Shown here in pieces: positions 48,601 to 59,957 of a stretch of 64,000 nucleotides of DNA. The stretch spans positions 1,654,466 to 1,718,465 of the forward strand of contig NW_003314276.1 in the NCBI RefSeq assembly GCF_000143415.4. The letters are read 5' to 3'. This stretch comes from Selaginella moellendorffii. Lineage: Eukaryota > Streptophyta > Lycopodiopsida > Selaginellales > Selaginellaceae. Below the pieces are notes generated by a model, which ran no database searches, was not told where the DNA came from, and worked only from the letters and a program-made list of their open reading frames with translations. Position numbers and translations under genes: made by a program. How positions within the stretch are numbered: the stretch's first letter is position 1; each line of letters starts with the position of its first letter.

Positions 48601-48752
48601 TATAATGGGGTGGAATGGTGCCTATAGAGAGATACATTTGTATATCTTCCAACCAAGTGGTACATTTAGAAATTGCAAATAAATGAGCATCTAGGAGTTT
48701 TTTACTTTAGTATTAGGTGACTCTCTTGTTGTGATAAGGCTTGGTAATTGGT

Positions 48753-49082
48753 TTATTTATGGAATTTTCCAGGTTTATGTACTATTTCAAGATTATATTC
48801 TTGTAATAATAAAAACCATATAGTTAGTCGAACAAATATACATGGCTTGTTAATGAGATATAAAAGAGCTTTATGGTTAGCAAAGATAATTGTTTTTGTT
48901 GCTAAAAGATAATGCCTAAATTTTTGTAAAGTGTAAACTACACTTAAGGCTTCTTTTTTAGTCATTATGTAATTATGCTCAGCAGGATTTAAATATATGC
49001 TGGCATAGTAAATAGGATGATCTTTTTGATCACCTTGTGTCTGGGATAATATTACATCTATGGCAATATTAAAAGTATCCAT
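48753..49082 (-). pseudogene. RNase H region of gypsy B
   Basis: A 109-codon stretch holds HPIYYASIYLNPAEHNYIMT, KKEALSVVYTLQKFRHYLLA and FANHKALLYLINKP, then LEIVHKPGKFHK. This is the gypsy RNase H core, with the DH pair altered to NH. Confidence 0.8.
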
Positions 49083-49439
49083 TTGTAGGTGAAACTTTTT
49101 GGTCCAATTAGGCTTAACAAATATATATGCCTCTTTAAGGCATTATTTAAGTTTTAAAATTCTTCTTGATAATTTTTGTTCCCTATAATGGAGTATCTTT
49201 CTTTAAAAGATCAATAAGTGGCTTGATAATCTTTGCATAAGCTTTTATAAATCATTTATAATAGCCAACTTTGCTTAGAAAGTAATAAATAGTTTTTAAA
49301 TTGTGTAGTGGAGATATTGTTTTCATCACTTGAGTTTTATTTTTGTTTACAAAGATGCCTTACTTACATACAATATGACTTAGAAGTATGCCCAAATTTA
49401 CAAGAAAGTACATTTCTCTGGATTAAGAAAAATGCTATA

Positions 49440-49900
49440 TTATTTGTATTTTTGGAAACATTTTTGCAAGAAAATTAAATGTTCCTTTTTGAAGCTGAAG
49501 ACACTAAAATCATTCATGAAAACTCTCATAAAATAAAAGAAATATTTTTTGAAAGTGTTCGTAATAACTTTTTGAAATGTAAAAGGAGCATTATATAGGC
49601 CAAAAGGTATTTTGCAATAAGTATAAGTTCTACATTGGCTTATAAAAGTTGTTTTGTATTGATATTTAGGTGATACTTCCACTTGGTTATAACCAAAGAA
49701 TCCATCTAAAAATGAATACATCTCATGACTTGCTATTGAATCCAAAATTTCATTTGTAAAAGAAATAGGGAATATATCCTATTTTGTTGCATTATTTAGC
49801 TTTTTGCAATTCACACAAACTTGTAATTTGCCATTTTTCTTAAGCACAATTACAAGTGATGAAATCTATTGAGCATTCTGAATTGGATAGATAAATCCTA
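49440..49900 (-). pseudogene. Reverse transcriptase region of gypsy B
   Basis: Contains SFLDGFFGYNQV, KTTFISQCRTYTY, CKIPFGLYNAPFTFQK and FMNDFSVFS. In the last, the catalytic Y/F-x-DD box reads FMND, with one Asp lost. Order and spacing are those of a gypsy reverse transcriptase. Confidence 0.8.
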
Positions 49901-50399
49901 TCTAGAAAAGTTTATTGATTTCCTCCTTGATTTTACCTTGGTTATTAAGATTCATTCTATAGGGCATTTAGCTTTTAGGCATATTTTCTGAGAGTATCTC
50001 AATATGATGTATATAGAGCTCTAGCATAATGTTTTTTAAATCTATGTAAGACCAGGCAAAAATATCTTTATAGTATTTTAGTAGATTTATGGCTTGATTG
50101 TGAAATTCACTTTGCAATCCTTAAGCAATTGTGACAATATGAGGATTATTCTTATCTGCTAAATTGATTCGCTTAAGTGGTTGATCACAAGAAATATGTA
50201 AAATATAATTTCTTTGTTAATCAATTTTATAAGCAGAATCCTCCTTTAGGGAAAAATCTCTTATACTTAAACTAATATCTAGTCTAAGTATTTCTTTGAG
50301 TATTGAATAGAGATTAACTTTTGAAATTAGCTTAATTTCAATAAAAGCTTTTAAGATTTGTTATATTTTGAAATCGTCTAAGCCTTTCTCCTAATAAGA

Positions 50400-50995
50400 T
50401 TGAGTTTTGAAGGGTCAATTTTTCCTTTTCAACTATATAGTGAAAGTAATGGGCACAATTTTTTTTTTGTTACACAAGAAACCATTTTTCCAATCTTGGT
50501 TTATGCAAGTAATTTTTAACTAAGGTTTATTTGTTTATTTGGGGCTGGTTGAATTGGACCTAAGCCTAATTCTTTGCAAATACTCTCTTCTAGAATATTT
50601 ACAATTGAGCCATTATTGATGAGAGTTCTAAATAATAGATTCTTACCAATCTTTATATTAATTATAGAAACTTCATCATTACAATCCCTTGGCTCCATTA
50701 CAATGGCTATAAATAGGATTAAAGTTTTTTCCTTTTTAGGCGAGAGCTTTCTAAACAATACAGCTCTAAAATAAAGTGTTATAGTGAGAAGTTGGCTTAA
50801 AATGAATGTAATTTTGACATTTAAAATGCTTTTCACTACCTTTTTCTCATCCTTACCATCTAGCTTTAGTATAGGATTTTCTTTTTGCGCTAGTGTTAAA
50901 TTCATATTAGCTTGTAAAGGCATGAGACTTTTTGTGTCAGAATCAAGTGGGAATTTTCTCTCTCCTATGAGGAAGTATGTACACCTATAGCACAT
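50400..50995 (-). pseudogene. Protease/spacer region of gypsy B
   Basis: A 159-codon frame ends with KIGKNLLFRTLINNGSIVNI followed by LEESICKELGL, the usual aspartic-protease block in which D-x-G-S has become NNGS. A charged spacer precedes it. Sequence from 50996 to 52104 should hold gag but shows no recognisable motif. Confidence 0.6.
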
Positions 50996-52289
50996 CTTGC
51001 AAAAAGTGTTTCATGCTTAAAGTGGTGAATATTTCTCCTAGTAATTAAACATCACTTAACTAGTCTGAAAAATAAATTTTCATGCCTATTCACTTGTATA
51101 TTTGTTCTTTGTCTATGCCTCACTTCAAAGGATATGGGGCATGCTTCACATGATTGCCTTTGATTCCTCTTTATAAGAAGATGTGATGTGAGTGCTTTCA
51201 AAATTTATAGAAGAGTGACATCTTTCATATTGAGCAATGTTTGTAAGCTCTTTATGTATAAAAGATAAGCCTTGATTAATTCACCTAGGTGTATTAGATA
51301 TAGAGTGGTTTGAATGGTTAAAGTGGTTCGTGATAACTGCTTCTAAATTTTCAATTTATGAGTTTTGTTCAAGTCTCAAATGCTCTTGCAATATACGCAG
51401 GAGACTTAAACTCAGGACAAGTCTACTTTCAAACCATGTCTGAGTAGTTGTCTAACATAAAGGACCTTGAATCAAAGCCTTAAGACAACACAATGTTGTA
51501 ATTGTGACTCTACCTTTGTTAAAGCCTCATAATATTTAGATGAATAATTTCCCAATTTATTTTTCACTAAAGCTGACTTTAATTCTCTTTAAGCTAGAGT
51601 TGAAGACAAGAGTTACCAATGCCTAATTTTCTTGCTTGTGTATGCCTAGAAAAATTGTGACACATTGTTGAAAAATGTGTTCTTTAAAAACCCAAATGAG
51701 AACTTAATTAAAAGGAAAGAATTCTAGAGTAGTTAATTATGTTTTCCACATCAAACAAAATCCATTCCTTCTTCTTTAGAAATTTTCTCAAGAAATTGTT
51801 AGTGAAACAATTTGAACTTGAGTTTCTTGGCAATCTATGTCGAACTTCAATTTCAAACTTGTCTTATGCTTTGTGGCTTATATGACGGTTGAAGAACTAT
51901 CTTTCTTGCATTGTTTAGGCACTAAACCACTACAATTGCAAAAAGAGCTCATTCGTTCAACATTGTTTAGGCTAAAGCATTTGCAATCATTGAAGAGATT
52001 TACTTGTGATTCTTAATGCTGGGCATGTTTGGAATTCACAAGCCATTTTCCCAGCTATTTTTCAAACTAAAGAGTGATGGCTTATCCCACCATAGTCACT
52101 AAAAGTGAGTAAGGCTTTTTTTGCCTATACTCATGTTCTTGCCCTTACCTACAAAATAGTGATAAATAAATAGATATGAGAATATAAAGAAGAAGAATGA
52201 AAAGAGAATAAAATCGAACTCAGCCTCAAACCCCAAAAGTGTAAATAAGGATAAGCATATGTCACTCTACTTTGCACAAACAGTCATAA

Positions 52290-53207
52290 TGTAGCGCACC
52301 TGAATTTGGAGCCAAACTCCAAGCCCGTTGCACTACGAAACGAGGGTCCAGTACGATCCCATGAGCACCAGCTCCCCGTATCCAGCACCTGCACACAAAA
52401 TGGTGTCAGACGGAATCTAGCACAATTTTGGCATACCGGTGGCCTAACGTGAGGACAAAAGTACTCCACCGACTAAAACAATGTGGAGCTTGGGCTTAGA
52501 CCCAAGCCGGACACAGAACAAGGAGTGACACAGCCCAGTGGGAGCCAAACTAATGTCTCAGGTGGTCGGACATGCATTCCAACCACTATCCCTACTATAC
52601 ATTTGGAACCCCCTACAGCCCCCCCCCCCCTTGAGGGACACACGCTTTGGGCTTTCACCCCAAGCCACCCTTAGTACCAGGAGTTAGTCTCTGGGACAAG
52701 TCCGAAACTTACTAAATATGGAATGGTTTTAGATTGCGAATTTGGACACGGGACGAACACCATTATGTTTAGGCCGATCTCTACATTCCGTAGATGTGCC
52801 AAATGAGCTAATCCAGATATTTTCCATAAATAGCACTTGGGACCAAAATGAGACTAACACAAAGGGTGTGATAGCGAGGGTGTTTGGCAGACACAGTAAG
52901 CTATCATCCAGCGATATTGAGGGACTAGTCTCAATACGCAAGGGTTCTTGCCAAGCCAGTGCAAGACAGAGCAAAAGAGAACTAAGAGCCAGGCCGAGAA
53001 TGCTCATCTAGAAACACATAGGAGTTCCTACCTTATGTTCATCTGGCTAAGTACAGATGCTAAGCCCAGTAAACTAACACTTGGACAAGAGGGGCTATTG
53101 AAGGAAACCAGCAGTACTGACCTCCTATCGTCATGGCAGTAAGAAAAGAGTGCCCGTAAGGACTAGCCGACAAGTATCTTTGGATACCCAAAGTCACATT
53201 CGTGACA
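52290..53207 (-). repeat. 3' LTR of chromovirus A
   Basis: 918 bp, TGTAGCGCACC...TTCGTGACA on the plus strand. It differs from the other LTR mainly by two stretches missing there (about 40 and 23 bp). A poly-C run lies at about 52620-52630. Confidence 0.92.
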
Positions 53208-53813
53208 CTCTCCCCCCCTTGGGGAAGATTGACGTCCTCGTCGATGCATACCCGAGTCTAGCGAACCGTCAAGGAAACAACTCCGAAAGTTACGGAAAGC
53301 ACACTATGTGGGAAATACACCGACTTAAATGAGTTATGGAACGACCTCTCCTCTACGTCCAAAGATGTTACGACTCAGACACCCTCCGGCCGTCACCGAC
53401 AAGGAAATGACTAACAGAGTTAGCCCCCCTTGCTACTCCGAGTACCACTCGGCTTACAAAGGAATGATACATCCCTGCCTGCAGGGACATAGGGAGAAGG
53501 CAAGAGGCCCACTTCCCCTGAGCAAGAAATCAACCCCGTCGGGAAGATTTAGACAACTATTATAAACTGGCAGATTAAGTTGTTTACACGACCACGCCCC
53601 TTTTTGAAAATAAGCCATCAAGAGAGAGGCGGGGACTTGTGATCAGTCTATAATAGTTATCCCCATGGTTTTGGATTGGACCGAAGCACTGAAGTGCCAA
53701 AGTCAACCTACCAAAACTGACCCAAGTACTAACGAACGAGAAAAACAACACTTTGATTTATAGAAATATATTACTTTATTAATTTGCAAGATTGATTACA
53801 ATATTTACAAAAG

Positions 53814-54470
53814 CTAATCTTTATTACGATTCTCATACTCCGTGACAAGCTCACGAGCATGGGTAAGATTTCTAAGAGGTTCCCAAGTTGATTCACAAGT
53901 CGGGTAACCCTTCCACTTAACTAAATATTCCTTCGCGTGAGCCCGTCGCCGAAACCAAGAATCCAAGATAGATTCAGCTTCATACTCGGGTTCACCATCC
54001 ACGATTACTGGCGGAGGACGCATATCCGTAGAGCGTTCCAAAGCAGCATGATATGGTGTTAGTAAACTGACATGAAACACATCATGTAGCTGAGAGAACT
54101 CATCCGGAAGATCCAACTTATAGGATACATCACCAACGCGTTTTAACACCCGATAGGGTCCAATATATCTCGGCAAGAGCTTCCGAGACAAAGAACCCTT
54201 AATGTTCAAGTATCAGGAAGAGAGCCACACCTGATCTCCCACTTGATAGGATACATCCCGATAATGCTGATCCTTATCATGTCGATACCTATCTTGAGCT
54301 TTGCCCATCGCCTCAGTAGCCCTAGACCAACCTTGGCGTAGCTGCTCCGCATAAGTCTCAACAGCCGGGACCAACATTGCAGACATAGGTTTCGGTACAA
54401 CAATCTGGTGAGGAACCCATAATCTGCTACATCACCTTCCATACCAGACCAGAAAAATCCCTTTTTCAAT
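53814..54470 (-). pseudogene. Integrase C-terminal part and chromodomain of element A
   Basis: The reading starts near 54420 with PHQIVVPKP, continues through the tether region to a TGA at about 54210, then NIKGSLSRKLLPRYIGPYRV. It ends with a chromodomain (AKEYLVKWKGYPTCESTWEP, about 53860-53940) that in this clade targets insertion to modified histone H3. The catalytic core expected before PHQIVVPKP is absent. Confidence 0.85.
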
Positions 54471-55189
54471 GAAGCCAGAGTCTTTTGCTGTCCACCATGT
54501 CCTGCTGCTGGAACATCATGATGTTCCCGCAGAAATAACTGCTGCAGAGCCTTATCAGGAAGATACAATCTTTCTTGCTTATAGAATATAAACCCATCCC
54601 AAACTGAGAAGTGAAGCTTTGCATTAGTGCGACTAGCAACCTTCGCTACTTCGCTACCAGGGCTCTGCTTCGACAACTCTGCACGGCGTAAGATTGTCTT
54701 CACCAATGGATCACTTCCATACGAAGCCCGGATGTCTTCCAACCAGTCCGAACTGATTGCCGATATTGCCCGGAATTGAGCTTGACAACTCAACGCATCC
54801 GGAACAATATTGTCTTTACCAGGTTTATATATGATTTCAATATCATATCTAGCAAGCTTCTCTTGCCAACGAGCCTGCTTCGGCGTAAGCTTAGGCTGCG
54901 TAGCAAAGTAGCTTAGTGTGTTACTATCCGTATAAACCTTGGTATGTCCACCCAAGTAGTGTCTCCAGTGTTCCAGGGCCGACACTATAGCAAACATCTC
55001 TTTCTCATGCATTGGCCATCTTCATTGGGTCTCATCCAATTTCTTGGAATATAACACAACGGGACAACCATGTCACTTTAGCGTAACACTAACCGCTTTG
55101 TCACAATCTTGCTATAACACGGCACCAATAGTATAACCAGATGCATCACAATGCACTTCGAAGGGTTTATCAAGATCTGGGATCCTGAG
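54420..55189 (-). pseudogene. RNase H and integrase zinc-finger part of element A
   Basis: HEKEMFAIVSALEHWRHYLG and VYTDSNTLSYF give RNase H. YKPGKDNIVPDALS is the linker, and LREHHDVPAAGHGGQQKT the HHCC-side zinc-binding segment of integrase. The segment ends at KKGFFWSGMEGDVADYG, directly fused to the integrase C-terminal portion in another frame. Its upstream end at 55189 is cut by the TRIM; FEVHCDASGY lies just before the cut in sense. Confidence 0.85.
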
Positions 55190-55351
55190 TGTAGCGCACC
55201 TTATCTCTCTCCCCTTAAGCTAACTGGAAAAGGGGCAATTGCTTGATGAGAGAGCCTTTAGTGGCTATTTTATCCCCATTTATCCCCCAAGGTTCCAAGG
55301 ATCCACGGTGACAGTATATCCAAATCTCATCCCATGATCACATGCGCTACA
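55190..55351 (-). repeat. TRIM 3' LTR
   Basis: 162 bp, TGTAGCGCACC...ATGCGCTACA on plus, differing from the partner LTR at only a few positions, which indicates recent insertion. The ends form the near-palindrome TGTAGCGCA/TGCGCTACA. Confidence 0.95.
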
Positions 55352-55701
55352 CTCACCCCCCCTTCAGAGATGTCAATGTCCTCATTGACTATTGATTAAC
55401 AACCCCTACTGAGCCAAGGGGAACCAGCACCTCCATTTCCGCACTCAATCTACCAATCCTTCCATTGTGTAGATTAGCTATTCCATGTGAGGCAACTAGT
55501 CATCCACCCGTACCGCAGTCCCACGGTGGATACCTTCATCCGTGGATACTCCACACAAGAAGAAGGACGTACGCATGGATGCCCAATACGTACGATTTCA
55601 AATTTACGGGTAGGAATATACCTTGCTCAAGGGTATATTATACTTTTAAGTAGCCACTAATCAATGGGAATCGAACCCGTGCCATTTGCTCCGATACCAA
55701 C

Positions 55702-55863
55702 TGTAGCGCACCTTATCTCTCTCCCCTTAAGCCAACTGGAAAAGGGGCAATTTCTTGATGAGAGAGCCCTTAGTGGCTATTTTATCCCCATTTATCCCCC
55801 AAGGTTCCAAGGATCCATGGTGACAGTATATCCAAATCTCATCCCATGATCACATGCGCTACA
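55702..55863 (-). repeat. TRIM 5' LTR
   Basis: 162 bp and the partner of 55190-55351. In sense it starts TGTAGCGCATGTG and ends AGGTGCGCTACA, followed one base later by GTTGGTATC of the primer-binding site. Confidence 0.95.
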
Positions 55864-56837
55864 CTGAGAACAGGAACCGTTGTCAAGATCTCCTTCAACC
55901 GTACAAAAGCACACTGACAAGCTGGTGTCCAATGAAACAGAATACTACTCTTCGTCAACTCAGTCAACGGAAGAGCAATCCTTGCAAAATTGCGGACAAA
56001 CTTGCGATAGTATCCCGCCAAACTGAGAAAGGATTGAACATCTGATACAGTGGTCGGAACTTCCTAGGACTTCACTGCTTCCACCTTCTTTGGATCGACC
56101 TCAATCACACCACCACCAACTATATGTCCAAGAAAGTTTATGCGCAATTGTCCAAAAGCGAATTTACTTTCCGTAGCATACAGTTTGTGTTTGTGCAACT
56201 TCTGAAACACCAGCTCCAAGTGTTTCAAATGATCCTCCAACGTTTCGCTAAAGACTAAAACATCGTCGATATATAGGACAACAAATGCATCCAAATAATC
56301 TCCGAATATTCTATCCATCATAGTGCTAAACGTTGCTGGAGCATTGCATAACCCGAACGGCATGACAAGGAACTCATAAGATCCATACCGAGTCTTAAAG
56401 GCTGTCTTCTCCACATCCTAATCCGCCACCCGTATCTGATGATACCCAGACCGCAAATCAAGTCATGTAAAATACTTAGCCTTTAAGAGTTTGTCAAACA
56501 AGTCATCAATGCAAAGCAAAGGATAACTGTTTTTAACCGTGATCTTATCGAGTGCCCGATAGTCAATACACATCCTCATAGTTTTGTCCTTTTTCATAAT
56601 GAAGAGGACCGACGCTCCATAAGGTGACTTTCTTGGTCGGATATGACCTTTATCAAGAAGCTCCATGAGTTGCTTCTTGAGTTCAACCATCTCTTTGATG
56701 TTCAACCAATATAGAGCTTTCGTAAGTGGTTTAGAACCCGGAATAACCTCAATCCGATGATCAACCTCACGGCTAGGAGGTAGCCCTAGCGGCAAATCCT
56801 TCGGAAAGATATTCTGATTCCTCGCCAACAACTCCAA
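55864..56837 (-). pseudogene. Reverse transcriptase of element A
   Basis: Shows [20 protein letters not shown] then [32 protein letters not shown] and FVVLYIDDVLVFSETLEDHL with an intact YIDD box, and IDFLGHIV-like INFLGHIV. Two in-frame stops lie at about 56415-56460 (around LDLRSGYHQIRVAD), and another after GHIV...KKVEAVKS. Both lie in otherwise well preserved motifs. Confidence 0.9.
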
Positions 56838-56873
56838 TATCCTCTTTGGTACAGGATCAACCCCGTCACTAAT

Positions 56874-57332
56874 TCAAACTGAGTCACCAACACCCTCAGC
56901 TTCCATCACTTGAACCCAAAAGGTCTGACATCCCCTCTTAGTTGCTTTTTGAGCAGCCCTCTCAGTCAGGAACTTTGCATCCCAATCCTTTGAGGAACAC
57001 TTTTGCAACTGAAAGGATACATCAAGACGTCTTTTTGATTTCAACGTGATACGACTTTGTCCAGCACCATAAATCCCTTTTATATACTTGTTGAAGAAAT
57101 CCATACCAAACACCATCTGAAAATTTGGTATCTTCAACACTACGAAGTCCACTCTTTCTTTCCACTTGGATATCTTTATTGGAACATCACTCACAAACTT
57201 TTTGGCTACTTGCCCACCTTCCGCAAACCAGAAGTGCATAAGTGACATTTGCTCAGCATTCAATCCTAACAACTTAACTAAGTCTTTGGATATCATGTTG
57301 TGCGTAGCTCCCGTGTCAATCATCACTCGGAT
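56874..57332 (-). pseudogene. Aspartic protease region of element A
   Basis: MIDTGATHNMIS near the start carries the D-T-G catalytic triad of retrotransposon proteases, which dimerise to cut the Gag-Pol precursor. VFGMDFFNKY downstream matches the usual protease C-terminal block. A stop separates it from gag (after VGFVRGH) and another from RT (after VGDSV). Confidence 0.88.
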
Positions 57333-58640
57333 TCAGTGTCCACGGACAAAGCCTACCAGATACATCAACGGATCAGTGTTTGCATTGACTGCAAGAAAAG
57401 CTTGAGGAAAGCAACGAAAGTTACTCACCTCTTCTTCCTCATAGTCTGCATTGACCAACTCATCAACTCCTTCAGCTTCACCACCACCGTCTTCCCTCAT
57501 GACATTAACGCGAGACCTTGTCTTATGCTTGTTGGGACATTCCGAGGACTTATGTCCCGACTCTCCACAATGGAAGCAATGACCCACACTACCTGTTCCG
57601 CTAGGAGCAGGTTTTGCAAGTTGCTGCTGCTTGTACCCACCAGGAGGAGGAACAAAGGGCCTAGGACTAGAAGAAGCTGCTGGTGGTCTCCAACCACCAC
57701 CACCTTTGTTAACCATTGCTTGTGAGCCTCCAGGGCGGTACCTACTTTCCACCCTTTGTTTCCGATCATTCCCAGAATTTCTATTCTTATCCGAGTTACC
57801 AGCTTGCGGTTGCTGATATTGTTCCATGAGCAAGTGACTGAAGGCAACTTGCTGTGCTGTCTCCTTGCACTCCAGGTACATCTTTGTCTTAAACTTCAAA
57901 ATCTCATTGCGAGAAAATGAAGTTAAACCCTCCAGAAAATAACTCCGAGCATCTTCGTCACTCATATTTGCAATCATAATGCGCTTCTGAGCAAACGCAT
58001 TAACGTAATGCATAAGATCCCCTCGCTGCTTTAACTATCGCAGTTCCACGCGAAGTCTTAGACCAAGATCATCCAGCAAGTATTCCTTACGGATACGAGA
58101 CCGCATCTTGGTCCAACTTCTAGTCTGCCCTTTTTCAGCACACACCTGGCGCCACCAAGTTTTGGCATGATCGGTGAGAAAGGATTGCGCACATGTAACT
58201 TTCGTACGATCATCTACGACTGCTGCTATGAAGTAGTTCTCCATATCGTAGACCCAGTCTTCCAAAACCTGATAGTCCCGCATGCCTCTAAAATTGGGTG
58301 GTTTCGAAGGTTTGAACTTTGAAACTCGTGCAACCGGGGGTGGCTGCAGAACTTCATCATCCTCAGAACTTGAGGAGGAGTCTGGTTGCTTAGGCTTAGC
58401 TGGTTTAGCTGCCTCAGCTTCTTTCTTCCTCTTCTTGTTCTCCTTCTTCAATATGCGAATCTCCCTTCGCAAATTCTCGATCTCGACTTCCTAAGCCGTA
58501 TGCTGCAGCGCCGCAGCGTCTAGCTCTTCCTCTTTTGACTCAACCTTTGCCTCTTCCGCAGCATCTCTAGCAGGAGTTTCCTCCTCTCGATTCGCCCGTC
58601 TAGAGGTTTCAGCGTCATCAGCACGGTTCCTCTTCACCAT
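57333..58640 (-). pseudogene. Gag of element A
   Basis: An acidic/basic N-terminal region starts at the ATG at 58640 (MVKRNRADDAE). The retrotransposon gag core follows (FRGMRDYQVLEDWVYDMENY, TDHAKTWWRQV), then a zinc knuckle HCFHCGESGHKSSECP (CX2CX4HX4C) that binds RNA. Two in-frame stops, at about 58491 and 58033, break it. Confidence 0.88.
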
Positions 58641-58817
58641 CTTGCTAGTCGCATGCATGCCTCTATCAATAACTGAACATGCATACAACGTTCTTACCGA
58701 ATGGTGCAATCCAACTAATCCTACACAGGTCGCTTTAGATCCACTAGAAAGGTCTCTGCATATGCAACTTGAGTCAAAAAATCCGACAAAAGTTGGATAG
58801 AAATCGCTGAGACAATT

Positions 58818-58829
58818 CCTCTGATACCA
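58818..58829 (-). promoter_or_regulatory. Primer-binding site of element A
   Basis: TGGTATCAGAGG in element sense, two bases after the 5' LTR. It is complementary to the 3' end of initiator-Met tRNA in 11 of 12 positions. Confidence 0.85.
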
Positions 58830-58831
58830 AA

Positions 58832-59690
58832 TGTAGCACACCTGAATTTGGACCCGAACTCCAAGCCTGTTGCGCTACGAAACGAGGGTCCGGTACGATC
58901 CCATGAGCACTAGCTCCCCGTATCCAGCACCTGCACACAAAATGGTGTCAGACAGAGTCTGGCACAATTTTGGCATACCGGTGGCCTAACGTTAGGAGGA
59001 GGGTACTCCACCGACTAGAGCAGCGTGGTGCTTGGGCTTAGACCCAAGCTGGACGCAGAACAAGGAGCGACACAGCCCAGTGGGAGCCAAACTAATGTCT
59101 CAGGTGGTTGGACATGCATTCCAACCACAGCCCCCCCCCCCCTCTTGAGTTTTGGGCTTTCACCCCAAGCCACCCTTAGTACCAGGAGTTAGTCTCTGGG
59201 ACAATTCCAAAACTTACTAAATATGGAATGGCTTTATATTGCGAATTTGGACACGGGAAAAACACCATTGTGTTCAGGCCGATCTCTACATTCCGTAGAT
59301 ATGCCAAATGAGCTAATCCAGACATTTTCCATAAATAGCACTTGGGACCAAAATGAGACTAACACAAAGGGCGTGATAGCGAGGGTATTTGGCAGACACG
59401 GTAGGGACTAGTCTCAATACGCGAGGGTTCTTGCCAAGCCAGTGCAAGACAGAGCGAAAGAGAACTAAGAGTCAGGCCGAGAATGCTCAGCTAGAAACAC
59501 ATAGGAGTTCCTACCTTATGTTCATCTGGCTAAGTACAGATGCTAAGCCTAGTAAATTAACACTTGGACAAGAGGGGCTATTGATGGAAACTAGCAGTAC
59601 CGACCTCCTGCCGTCATGGCAGTAAGGAAAGAGTGCCCGTAAGGACTAGCCGACAAGTATCTTTCAATACCTGAAGTCACATTTGCGACA
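58832..59690 (-). repeat. 5' LTR of chromovirus A
   Basis: 859 bp homologous to 52290-53207, with two internal deletions near 59130 and 59403. It carries a poly-C run at about 59128-59140. Confidence 0.92.
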
Positions 59691-59952
59691 ATAAGCTAGA
59701 TAAAAAATGGTTAATTCAATGTAAATGCATACAATAGTGAGTGGTGGTTATTTTCCAGCACATCTAAATGCTACTTATATATTATATGATTTTATAACTA
59801 TTCCTAACTACTTCTCGCTTGTCTATGACAAACATTACCTAAATTGGGTCTTTTTTCTTTTCTAAACTTAAGTGTAACTCTATTTTGCTTAAGCTTCCTT
59901 ATTTTTCTTTGCTTGGGAAGATATACAAAATAAAATAGTTACTTCTTCATCA
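59691..59952 (-). repeat. Right part of the split 5' LTR of gypsy B
   Basis: Continues 52105-52289 after chromovirus A. Landmarks ATGTAAATGCATACAA, TATATTATATGATTTTATAA and GAAGATATACAAAATAAAA match 41710-41954. It ends CTTCATCA. Confidence 0.82.
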
Positions 59953-59957
59953 TGTGT

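Larger units (their letters stand above)
55185..55868 (-). mobile_element. TRIM/SMART miniature LTR retrotransposon (674 bp plus CTGAG target duplication)
   Basis: Two 162-bp LTRs (55190-55351 and 55702-55863) enclose 350 bp. CTGAG stands at 55185-55189 and again at 55864-55868. In sense (minus), a primer-binding site TGGTATCGGAGC (55688-55699) follows the first LTR, one mismatch from the initiator-Met tRNA complement. A polypurine tract GAAGGGGGGGTGAG precedes the second LTR (55352-55365). No protein is encoded, so reverse transcription and integration must come from another element. Clean removal would restore the RT-RNase H reading of element A. Confidence 0.95.
52290..59690 (-). mobile_element. 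Chromovirus-type Ty3/gypsy retrotransposon A, defective (7.4 kb)
   Basis: Bounded by LTRs 52290-53207 (3') and 58832-59690 (5'). ATAA lies immediately outside both ends (52286-52289 and 59691-59694). A primer-binding site TGGTATCAGAGG (58818-58829, minus) matches initiator-Met tRNA except for its last base. The polypurine tract AAGGGGGGGAGAG abuts the 3' LTR at 53208-53220. Gag, protease, reverse transcriptase, RNase H, integrase and a C-terminal chromodomain occur in sense order. The integrase core is deleted, several stops are present, and a TRIM sits in the RT-RNase H interval. The element is inserted in the 5' LTR of gypsy B. Confidence 0.92.
41519..59952 (-). mobile_element. Gypsy retrotransposon B with nested younger elements (18.4 kb)
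   Basis: Two LTRs of about 440 bp start TGA(A/G)TAAGGC and end CTTCATCA: 41519-41954, and 52105-52289 plus 59691-59952. The second is split by chromovirus A. Flanks GGTGT (41514-41518) and TGTGT (59953-59957) look like a 5-bp target duplication with one change. A polypurine tract (GTGGGGGAG in sense) abuts the 41519-41954 LTR, so the element reads right to left. Coding remains, in sense order: protease region, reverse transcriptase, RNase H, integrase, then about 2.5 kb of 3' sequence. Everything is full of stops. Without insertions the element is about 9.9 kb. Confidence 0.8.

Noticed and set aside
55660-55700. tRNA gene in the TRIM interior, from GGTTCGATTCC
   Set aside because: No cloverleaf, anticodon arm or acceptor pairing can be formed; only the B-box-like stretch and the primer-binding site remain.
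55190-55863. Two separate MITEs, from the TGTAGCGCA/TGCGCTACA inverted ends
   Set aside because: Identical spacing of two 162-bp units, a tRNA primer-binding site, a polypurine tract and one shared CTGAG duplication show a single TRIM with two LTRs.
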